A stretch of DNA of 34,450 bases from Ideonella azotifigens (GTDB taxonomy: Bacteria; Pseudomonadota; Gammaproteobacteria; Burkholderiales; Burkholderiaceae_C): positions 1 to 34,450 of the forward strand of contig NZ_VIDT01000007.1 in the NCBI RefSeq assembly GCF_006519715.1, given 5' to 3'. Below the pieces are notes generated by a model. That model made no database searches, had not been told where the DNA came from, and saw only the letters and a program-made list of their open reading frames with translations. Each line of letters starts with the position of its first letter. Positions within the stretch are counted from its first letter, which is position 1. Made by a program: the position numbers and the translations under genes. Below, piece after piece: positions 18,623 through 25,775 of the stretch.

Positions 18623-19366
18623 ATGATCAAAGACAAAGTCGTCATCATCACCGGCGCCTCTTCCGGCATCGGCGAGGCCACGGCCAAACTGCTCGCGAGC
18701 AAAGGCGCCAAGGTCGTACTCGGCGCGCGGCGCGCAGCCAACCTGCAGCGAATCACCGACGAGATCCAGGCGCATGGCGGCCAGGCGATGTACCAGGAAC
18801 TGGACGTCACCCGACAGTCCGAGAACGATGCCATCGTCAAGTTGGCCAAGGACAGGTTCGGCCGCGTGGACGCCATTTTTCTCAATGCCGGCCTGATGCC
18901 CAACTCGCCGCTGTCCGCGCTCAAAACCGACGAGTGGCATCAGATGGTCGATGTCAACGTCAAGGGCGTGCTCAATGGCGTGGCCGCCGTACTGCCCGAA
19001 TTCCTGGCGCAGAAGTCCGGGCACGTGATTGCCACCTCGTCGGTGGCGGGGCTCAAGGCCTATCCGGGTGGTGCCGTCTATGGCGGCACCAAATGGTTCC
19101 TGCGCGACTTCATGGAAGTCCTGCGCATGGAGTCCGCCATGGAGGGCTCCAACATCCGCACCGCGACGATCTACCCGGCTGCAATCAATACCGAGCTGCT
19201 GTCGACCTTCAGCGACAAAGCGTCGCTCGACCAGATGCAAAGCATCTACGACAAGTTCGGCATTTCCCCGGATCGGATCGCCAACGTCGTGGCCTTCGCG
19301 ATCGACCAGCCCGACGACACGACGATCAATGAGTTCACGGTCGGCCCCTCGAACCAACCTTGGTAG
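18623..19366 (+). CDS. Short-chain dehydrogenase/reductase (SDR)
   Basis: 247 residues from ATG 18623 with AGGAAAG and GGAAG upstream. The cofactor motif TGASSGIG is at residues 10-17, NAG at about 88-90, the catalytic serine in the SSVAG segment and the Tyr-Lys pair in VYGGTKW. The R-R after the second strand (GARRAANL) suggests NADPH preference. Classical SDRs of this YdfG-like type reduce or oxidise alcohol/keto groups. It lies within the redox run, 10 bases before the SMP-30-like pseudogene. The open frame extends upstream into the hydrolase gene, but that part shows no SDR sequence. Confidence 0.88.
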   Translation: MIKDKVVIITGASSGIGEATAKLLASKGAKVVLGARRAANLQRITDEIQAHGGQAMYQELDVTRQSENDAIVKLAKDRFGRVDAIFLNAGLMPNSPLSALKTDEWHQMVDVNVKGVLNGVAAVLPEFLAQKSGHVIATSSVAGLKAYPGGAVYGGTKWFLRDFMEVLRMESAMEGSNIRTATIYPAAINTELLSTFSDKASLDQMQSIYDKFGISPDRIANVVAFAIDQPDDTTINEFTVGPSNQPW

Positions 19367-19376
19367 GGCCCGTGCC

Positions 19377-20515
19377 ATGACGACGGCATCTTTCCGCGAA
19401 GCGATGCGCGAGAGCGGCGACCGGCCGGATGCCAAGGTACGCGCGGCCTTTGTCGTCATCGGCTTGGGCCACGTGTCGGCAGCCTCGGCGCAGCGCAGGT
19501 TCGCTGAACCGGCCTTCGACATGCATACGCGCAGTGTGGTGCCGATCCCGGCATCTGAGCGCGCATTGCAGACAGCCGTGGCTGAACCCTGGTTCAAGGT
19601 GTCCAACGAGGGGTTGCTCCTCGAAGGGGCGATCTTCGACCGCAGCTGCAATCTGCTTTTCTGCGACGTGAGCGAGCGACGCGTTCTGCGCCTGACCCCG
19701 GATCAGCAGTTGTCCACCGTCGTCACGCTGGACACGCTGTCGCCGGGCGGGCTGGCTTTCAATCCGAACGGGCGCCCGTTCATCGCGGCTCTGGGCATTC
19801 CGAACCGACGCGGCGCGATTTATTCGGCGAATCCGGGCGGCTCGGGCCTGCAGATCATCGTGCCGCCCGTGGCCGGGTACATGCCCAATGACCTGGTGTT
19901 CGACGCGCGCGGCGACTTCTACTTCACCTATTTCAAGAGCACCGCGACCGAATCCAGGGGCGGTGTGTACTACGCCGCGCAGGACTGGCGACCATCGAAC
20001 CCGTGCTGCCCAACTTGGCAATGGCCAATGGCCTGGCGCTCTGCCCCGACGGCAAGACGCTGTGGGCGACCGAGTTCGGCCGCAACCTGCTGCACCGGAT
20101 CGAACTGGCCGACGCGACCACCATCGCGCCGATCAGCTCGACCATCGCCTACGACTTCGTCGGCCCGGCCCCAGACTCTGATGCGTGCAGATGCCGACGA
20201 CAACGTGTGCGCGGCGATCTACGGGCAGGGCCACTTGCTGGCCCTCAACCGCAACGGCATTCCCATCGGTCAGGTGCTGCTGCCCGGACACGATGGCGGC
20301 CACAACCTGACCCGCACCAGCCTGGCAGAAACGACCTCTACGTCGTCACCAGTGACATGGGCAAAGGGCAAGGGGCAAGGGGCAAGGGGCAAGGGGCAAG
20401 GGGCAAGGGGCAAGGGGCGATGGTGTTCCACGCCAAGGCGTTCAGCAAGGGGCTGCCGCCCGCTTCATCCCGAAAACGGTATGCCGCCGCTGGCCATCCG
20501 GCGCCTAACGGCCTG
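19377..20515 (+). pseudogene. SMP-30/gluconolactonase-like protein, multiple frameshifts
   Basis: From ATG 19377 the frame carries a hydrophobic export-like stretch and LLLEGAIFDRSCNLLFCDV, LSPGGLAFNPNGRPFI and MPNDLVFDARGDFYFT, the blade motifs of gluconolactonase-type beta-propellers. At about 19983 the frame shifts (LATIEPVLPNLAMANGLAL). At about 20179 it returns (MRADADDNVCAAIYGQGHLL). At about 20330 it shifts again (NDLYVVTSDMG, then MVFHAKAFSKGLPP). At least three independent indels make a working protein unlikely unless they are sequencing errors. A heptanucleotide repeat lies inside the last segment. Relatives hydrolyse sugar lactones, which would suit the sugar dehydrogenase downstream. 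The 3' end is diffuse. Confidence 0.8.
20359..20414 (+). repeat. Heptanucleotide tandem repeat (GGGCAAG)x7 plus one variant
   Basis: One GGGCAAA (20359-20365) is followed by seven exact GGGCAAG units (20366-20414) and a partial GGGCGA. The array lies in the last readable frame of the SMP-30-like pseudogene and there encodes GKGQGAR-type heptapeptides. With two units only, the protein would read SDMGKGQGAMVF, so six units (42 bases, 14 codons) look like an expansion that kept the frame. Confidence 0.95.
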
Positions 20516-20526
20516 ATCGGGGGATC

Positions 20527-21450
20527 ATGCCTGTGGAGCGTCAAATATTTTTCACCTCAGGCGCCGGACTTGGTTCGACATTGATTGCTGGCTCACCCCT
20601 TGACCCTGCGACATCCAGGGCACACACACCGGCGGATTCCGGAAAGGAGACTTCCACGCCCAACGCACAACGAGGCAGCAAGTCAGGCGTCAAGGCCCGC
20701 GTGTTCGTTACCGGCTCGGCCGATGGACTGGGCTGGGCCAGGGCCACGCAGTCGTCGTGCACGTGCGCTCGCAGGCGCATGTCGGCCGTAAAGGAACTCG
20801 TGGACCAGGACGCCGTCGCCACGGTCGGTGATTTGTCCGATCTTGCGCAGATTCTTGATCTTGCCCGCCAGGTCAATGCGAGCGGCGCAATGGATGCCGT
20901 CGTCCACAACGTGGGCATCCCCAATGGCGCCCAACTGCTGGTTGTCAACGTCGTCGCACCGTACCTGCTCACGTCCCTCATCCAGCGCCCCAAGCGCCTG
21001 ATCTACCTGAGCAGCAGCATGCACCGGGGCGGACGCGCTAGCCTGGCCGGCATGGACTGGACCGGCCGCACATCCACCGGCTGCTACTCGGACAGCAAGT
21101 TGTTCGTGACCACTCTGGCAGCGGCCGTCGCACGGCTGTGGCCCGAGGTGTACAGCAACGCCGTCGATCCGGGCTGGGTGCCGACCAACATGGGTGGCCC
21201 GAGCACGCCCGACGACCCGAGACTGGGCCACCTGACCCAGGAATGGCTTGCGACCAGCGACGATCCCGAGGTATTGAACAGCGGCAGCTATTGGCACCAC
21301 CAACGGCGCCAGGAGCCGCACCCCGCCGTCAACGACACCCGGTTCCAGGACCTGCTGCTGGCGGAACTGGCGCGCGCCACCGGTACCAGGCTGGCGGGCT
21401 CGTGCCCCCGGCCGATCAGCGATTCCCCAAGAGGCAATGTCAGAACCTGA
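20527..21450 (+). CDS. Short-chain dehydrogenase, N-terminal part rearranged
   Basis: The frame is open for 307 codons. SDR sequence starts at RVFVTGSADGLG (cofactor motif, codons about 59-70), continues with VGDLSDL and VVHNVGIP, then YLSSS and CYSDSKLF with the Tyr-x-x-x-Lys pair, and NAVDPGWVPT. Between GLG and SAVKELV the frame reads RATQSSCTCARR; shifting it gives GHAVVVHVRSQAH, the expected second strand. Two compensating indels and a short deletion therefore seem to have scrambled this part. The true start is uncertain: the first 55 codons show no family sequence, and GTG 20701 would begin at the cofactor strand. It may be inactive. The stop is 12 bases before the sugar dehydrogenase. 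Confidence 0.6.
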   Translation: MPVERQIFFTSGAGLGSTLIAGSPLDPATSRAHTPADSGKETSTPNAQRGSKSGVKARVFVTGSADGLGWARATQSSCTCARRRMSAVKELVDQDAVATVGDLSDLAQILDLARQVNASGAMDAVVHNVGIPNGAQLLVVNVVAPYLLTSLIQRPKRLIYLSSSMHRGGRASLAGMDWTGRTSTGCYSDSKLFVTTLAAAVARLWPEVYSNAVDPGWVPTNMGGPSTPDDPRLGHLTQEWLATSDDPEVLNSGSYWHHQRRQEPHPAVNDTRFQDLLLAELARATGTRLAGSCPRPISDSPRGNVRT

Positions 21451-21462
21451 TGAGAGGTGCCC

Positions 21463-22680
21463 ATGAAGAAGCAAGCTCGACGTTCCGCCCTGACCGGGCA
21501 TCTTGTTGCTGCCATCTCGCTGCTGGCCTTTGCCGCAGGAGCTGCGCAGGCGCAGGACTTCAACGCCCGCGCGCCGAATGCGAAGGACCAGCGCCCCGCC
21601 TTTGAAGGCCAGACCCGTGCGCCGATCCTCGATGCGGACGTCCGGCTGAACTCGCAGGTCGTCGCCGACGGTCTGGTGCATCCCTGGGGCATGGCCCAGT
21701 TAGCCGACGGCCGTTGGCTTGTGACCGAGCGCCCGGGCCGGCTGCGGCTGATCACCGCCGACGGCAAGGTGTCCGAGCCGATCACCGGCCTCCCCGCTGT
21801 GGACGCCCGGGGCCAGGGCGGACTGCTCGACGTGGTGGTCCGTGACGACTTCGCGCGGACACGCCGTCTGTGGTGGAGCTATGCCGAGCCGCGTGACGGC
21901 GGCGCCAACGCGACCGCTGTGGCAACGGGTGTGCTGTCCAGGGACGATCACAGGATCACGGACGTCCGGGTGATCTTCCGGCAGAACCCGGCCAGGAACT
22001 CCACGGCCCACTTCGGTTCGCGGCTGGTCTTCGACCGCGCCGGCATGCTGTTCGTGACGACCGGGGATCGCTATGAGGCGCGCGCGCTGGCGCAGGATCC
22101 CGGCACGCACATCGGTAAGGTGCTGCGCATAGATCCGCAAGGCGGTGCTGCCGCAGGCAATCCGTCGATTCCGGGCGGCCAGCCCGAAGTCTGGTCTTAC
22201 GGGCATCGCAATGTGCAGTCGGCCGCGCTAGCGCCGGACGGCAAGCTCTGGACGGTGGAGCATGGGGCGCTTGGCGGTGACGAATTGAACCAGCCGCAAG
22301 CTAGGCGGAACTACGGCTGGCCAGTCATCACCTACGGCCTCGACTACAGCGGCCGCGCCATCGGCGACAGGCTGACGGCACGCAGGGACATGGAGCAGCC
22401 GATCTACTACTGGGACCCAGTGATCGCGCCCAGCGGCATGGCGTTCTACCAAGGCACGCTGTTTCCCGGATGGCACGGCGATCTGCTGATCGGCGGCCTG
22501 GCCGGCCAAGCGCTGGTGCGGCTGACCCTGAACGGCGGGCGCGTCACGGGCGAGGCCCGCTACCTGCAAGGCCAGGGCCGCATCCGGGATGTCGATGTCG
22601 CCCGGGACGGCGCGGTCATGGTGCTGACCGATGCCCCGAACGGCGCCCTGATTCGCGTGACACCCGCACAAGGTACATAA
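21463..22680 (+). CDS. PQQ-dependent aldose sugar dehydrogenase (YliI/Asd-like)
   Basis: 405 residues from ATG 21463, chosen over GTG 21457 because GAGAGG at 21452-21457 serves as ribosome site. A Sec signal peptide ends near AQAQDF (about residue 30), so the enzyme is periplasmic. The six-bladed propeller motifs are clear: LVHPWGMAQLADGRWLVTER, FGSRLVFDRAGMLFVTTGD, EVWSYGHRNVQSAAL, GGDELNQPQARRNYGWP and APSGMAFYQG. The family oxidises aldose sugars to lactones with pyrroloquinoline quinone. No PQQ synthesis genes are in the window. A gluconolactonase-like gene, now broken, lies upstream and would take the lactone product. Confidence 0.88.
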   Translation: MKKQARRSALTGHLVAAISLLAFAAGAAQAQDFNARAPNAKDQRPAFEGQTRAPILDADVRLNSQVVADGLVHPWGMAQLADGRWLVTERPGRLRLITADGKVSEPITGLPAVDARGQGGLLDVVVRDDFARTRRLWWSYAEPRDGGANATAVATGVLSRDDHRITDVRVIFRQNPARNSTAHFGSRLVFDRAGMLFVTTGDRYEARALAQDPGTHIGKVLRIDPQGGAAAGNPSIPGGQPEVWSYGHRNVQSAALAPDGKLWTVEHGALGGDELNQPQARRNYGWPVITYGLDYSGRAIGDRLTARRDMEQPIYYWDPVIAPSGMAFYQGTLFPGWHGDLLIGGLAGQALVRLTLNGGRVTGEARYLQGQGRIRDVDVARDGAVMVLTDAPNGALIRVTPAQGT

Positions 22681-22682
22681 GC

Positions 22683-23846
22683 ATGAAAGAACTCTGGTCC
22701 CGCGTCATCAAGGCGGGTGTCGGCGTCGCCGTCCTGGGCGTCGTCGGTGTCTTCGCCTATTTTCAGCAACCGGTGTTCGGGGAACTTCCCAGCGGCGAAC
22801 GGTTGACACGCATCGAACACTCGCCCAACCTTGCCGATGGCATGTTCCGAAACCAGATCGACACGCCCATGAAGACGACAGATCAGTCCGAACTGTCGAT
22901 GTGGAAGGAGACTCTCCTTGGGAAGAAGGGCCAGCCCCGTCCGCCGGGCGCCATTCCCGCCATCAAGACCAACCTCAAGGCGCTCAATCCTGCGCAGGAC
23001 CTGGTGGTCTGGCTGGGCCACTCCTCTTATTTTGTGCAACTGGATGGACAGCGCTTCCTGATCGATCCGGTCTTCAGCACCAATGCCGCGCCCCTACCGG
23101 CGGCAAACCGAGCGTTCGAGGGCACCAGCATCTACGCGGCCGACGACATGCCCGAGATCGATGCGCTGCTGATCAGCCACGACCACTATGACCATCTGGA
23201 CTACCCATCCATCCTGGCCCTCAAGTCCAAGGTCAAGAAGGTGATCGTCGGGCTGGGCGTGGGGGCGCATTTCGAGGCTTGGGGCTACGACCTGGCCACC
23301 GTGCGCGAGGCCGACTGGAACGAGGTGATCGCGCTGACCCCGCAGGTGCAGATCCACATCGCGCCGGCCCGGCATTTCTCCGGGCGCACCCTGACCCGCG
23401 ACCAGTCGCTGTGGGTCGGATTCGCTCTGGTGTCTCCCGAGCGCCGCCTCTTTTTCAGCGGTGACTCGGGCTACGGGCCGCATTTCGCTCAAATCGGCCA
23501 GCAGCTCGGCCCTTTCGATTGGGTGGCGCTAGACGCTGGTCAGTACGACCCCCGCTGGGCGAGCGTCCACATGAACCCGGAGCAGGCCGCGCAGGCAGCC
23601 GAGGACCTGCGCACGCGCGTGCTGATGCCGGGGCATGTGGGCCGCTTTTCCATCGCGCCCCACGACTGGGACGATCCCTTCAAACGCATCGCGGCTGCCA
23701 GCAAGGGACGCGGCTATGCGCTGTGGACGCCAGAGATCGGCCAGCCCGTCCATCTGGACGGCGGCGCACAGTCGTTCGCGCCATGGTGGGAGCACAACGC
23801 CGCCGATGCGCAGTCCCACCGTGCCACTGGCGCCAAGGAGAAGTAA
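22683..23846 (+). CDS. Membrane-anchored metallo-beta-lactamase-fold hydrolase
   Basis: 387 residues starting two bases after the sugar dehydrogenase stop, so the two genes are coupled. An N-terminal hydrophobic helix (residues about 9-27) anchors or exports it. The metal motif H-x-H-x-D-H is at about residues 166-171 (SHDHYDHLD). Further ligands are expected in PARHFSGRT, SGDSGYGPHF and MPGHVGRF. The WLGHSSYFVQLDG opening is typical of the UlaG/NAPE-PLD-like branch, whose members cleave phosphodiesters or lactones. The substrate is unknown. It is followed by 111 bases and then the paoABC-like genes. Confidence 0.85.
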   Translation: MKELWSRVIKAGVGVAVLGVVGVFAYFQQPVFGELPSGERLTRIEHSPNLADGMFRNQIDTPMKTTDQSELSMWKETLLGKKGQPRPPGAIPAIKTNLKALNPAQDLVVWLGHSSYFVQLDGQRFLIDPVFSTNAAPLPAANRAFEGTSIYAADDMPEIDALLISHDHYDHLDYPSILALKSKVKKVIVGLGVGAHFEAWGYDLATVREADWNEVIALTPQVQIHIAPARHFSGRTLTRDQSLWVGFALVSPERRLFFSGDSGYGPHFAQIGQQLGPFDWVALDAGQYDPRWASVHMNPEQAAQAAEDLRTRVLMPGHVGRFSIAPHDWDDPFKRIAAASKGRGYALWTPEIGQPVHLDGGAQSFAPWWEHNAADAQSHRATGAKEK

Positions 23847-23957
23847 GGCGCGCACCTGCAATCGACACGACACGCACGCGCCCGCGATCCCATCCCGCGC
23901 AAGTTTTGTCCCGGCCAAACCGCCAACGCCATTTAGCCCGAAGGAAAGGAACCCACG

Positions 23958-24779
23958 ATGAAACATCCCATCGAGACCGACCCACCGGTTGAGCTCAGCG
24001 CCGATGAAGCGGCGCTTCTGAGCGAAATGCCCGATCTGGACGGTGTCGGCCAGTCGCGCCGCACCTTCATGATGAGCTCCGCCGCGGGCGGCGTCGGCCT
24101 GTTCGCGGCAAACCTGCTGGCCCAAGAGGCCGCGTTGGCGCAGATGCCGCTTGCCGAAGGCGCCGCAACGGCGTTGATCAAAGCGCAGAACGTCGTCAAC
24201 GTGACCTTCCAGGTCAACGGCGTGCAGAAGACCCTGGAAATTGATTCTCGCGTGGTGCTGCTCGACGCTTTGCGCGAACGCCTGGCAATGACCGGATCGA
24301 AAAAAGGCTGCGACCAAGGCCAGTGTGGCGCTTGCACGGTGCTGGTGGACGGCGAGCGCGTCCTGTCCTGCCTCACGCTGGCAGCAACGCTCGAAGGGCG
24401 AGAAGTCACCACGATCGAGGGGCTGGCCCAGGGCAATCAATTGCACCCGGTGCAAGCCGCCTTCATCAAGCACGACGGCTTTCAGTGTGGTTACTGTACG
24501 CCGGGCCAGATCTGCTCGGCCGTCGGCATGCTGGGCGAAGCACGCCGCGGAGATGTCAGCCATGTCACGGCCGACGTCAGCAAGACCACGACACGCCTCA
24601 CCGACGAGGAAATCAAGGAGCGCATGAGCGGCAACATCTGTCGCTGCGGCGCCTACCCCGGCATCGTTGCCGCGGTGCAGGAGGTGCACTCGGGACGCCA
24701 GACCGCCCAGACCTGGCAATTCGCCACCGAGACGCAACTGGCGTCCGTTCGCAAGGAGGATGGCCATGAGACCGTTTGA
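23958..24779 (+). CDS. paoA: Periplasmic aldehyde oxidoreductase 2Fe-2S subunit PaoA
   Basis: 273 residues with a Tat signal (SRRTFMM, residues 33-39) followed by a hydrophobic stretch to about residue 62. The first cluster uses C118, C123, C126, C138 and the second C177, C180, C228, C230. Length and the exported small subunit match PaoA (YagT) of the E. coli periplasmic aldehyde oxidoreductase, where this subunit carries the signal for the whole complex. GGAAAGGAA lies about eight bases before the start. The stop overlaps paoB by 14 bases. A long spacer after GEARRGDVSHVTADV is typical of this branch. Confidence 0.88.
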   Translation: MKHPIETDPPVELSADEAALLSEMPDLDGVGQSRRTFMMSSAAGGVGLFAANLLAQEAALAQMPLAEGAATALIKAQNVVNVTFQVNGVQKTLEIDSRVVLLDALRERLAMTGSKKGCDQGQCGACTVLVDGERVLSCLTLAATLEGREVTTIEGLAQGNQLHPVQAAFIKHDGFQCGYCTPGQICSAVGMLGEARRGDVSHVTADVSKTTTRLTDEEIKERMSGNICRCGAYPGIVAAVQEVHSGRQTAQTWQFATETQLASVRKEDGHETV

Positions 24780-25758
24780 GTACGTACGGGCGGCCGATGC
24801 CGCATCGGCCGCAGCCGCAGTCGCGAGCGTGCCTGGCGCGAAGTTCCTCGCGGGCGGCTCCAATCTCGTCGACCTGATGAAGGAAGACGTGGAGCGGCCC
24901 ACCCGTGTGGTGGACATCCGCCAGTTGCCGCTGCGGCAGATCCAGCGTACCCGCGCGGGCCTGTCCTTGGGTGCGCTGGCGACCAACACCGAGACCGCCA
25001 ACCATCCGGTGATCCGCGAGAACTATCCGCTGCTGACCCAGGCCATCGTCGCGGGTGCCTCGGGGCAGTTGCGCAACATGGCCACCAACGGCGGCAACCT
25101 CCTGCAGCGTACTCGGTGCAACTACTTCTACGACACCGCAACGCCGTGCAACAAGCGCGAGCCCGGCACCGGCTGCGGTGCGCGCGAGGGACTGAACAAG
25201 ATCCACGCCGTCCTCGGCTGGAGCGAGGCCTGTGTGGCAACCTATCCGGGCGACATGGCCAACGCGCTGTATGCGCTTGACGCCAACGTGCGTGTGCATA
25301 CGACGGACGGGCGCGAGCGGCTGATCCCGATTGCCGATTTCCATCGCCTGCCGGGCGACACCCCGCAGCGGGACAACAACCTCGAACATGGCGAATTGAT
25401 CCTCGCCATCGAACTGCCGGTCTCGGCAGCAGAGTTCGCACGCAACTCCCACTACCTCAAAGTGCGCGATCGAACCTCCTACGCCTTTGCGATGGTCTCT
25501 GTCGCCGCCGCGCTGCAACTCGACGGCGGCACCATCCGCCAGGCGCGTGTGGTGCTGGGCAGCGTCGCCCACAAACCCTGGCGCAGCGCCGAGGCTGAGG
25601 CCGAGCTGGTCGGTCGCCGAGCCACCGAAGACACGTTCCGCCAGGCTGCCGCAGCCGCGCTGCGCGATGCCCGCCCGCTGGCCCACAACGCCTACAAGGT
25701 GGAACTGGGACAACGATCCGTTGTGCGTGCGCTGATGCGCGCCGCGAAACTGGCTTGA
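24766..25758 (+). CDS. paoB: Aldehyde oxidoreductase FAD-binding subunit PaoB
   Basis: 330 residues from ATG 24766 with AAGGAGGA at 24753-24760. The FAD motif FLAGGSNLVDLMK lies near residues 26-38. GASGQLRNMATNGGNLLQRTRC is followed by a cysteine-bearing loop (CNYFYD, TPCNKREPG, GCGA), which in PaoB holds an extra [4Fe-4S] cluster. The family member transfers electrons from the 2Fe-2S subunit to an acceptor. There is no signal peptide, as expected for co-export with PaoA. The stop is 17 bases before paoC. Confidence 0.88.
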   Translation: MRPFEYVRAADAASAAAAVASVPGAKFLAGGSNLVDLMKEDVERPTRVVDIRQLPLRQIQRTRAGLSLGALATNTETANHPVIRENYPLLTQAIVAGASGQLRNMATNGGNLLQRTRCNYFYDTATPCNKREPGTGCGAREGLNKIHAVLGWSEACVATYPGDMANALYALDANVRVHTTDGRERLIPIADFHRLPGDTPQRDNNLEHGELILAIELPVSAAEFARNSHYLKVRDRTSYAFAMVSVAAALQLDGGTIRQARVVLGSVAHKPWRSAEAEAELVGRRATEDTFRQAAAAALRDARPLAHNAYKVELGQRSVVRALMRAAKLA

Positions 25759-25775
25759 GCACAAGGAGAACTGCC

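Noticed and set aside
20359-20420. CRISPR-like repeat
   Set aside because: Units are seven bases with no spacers; it is a simple tandem repeat.
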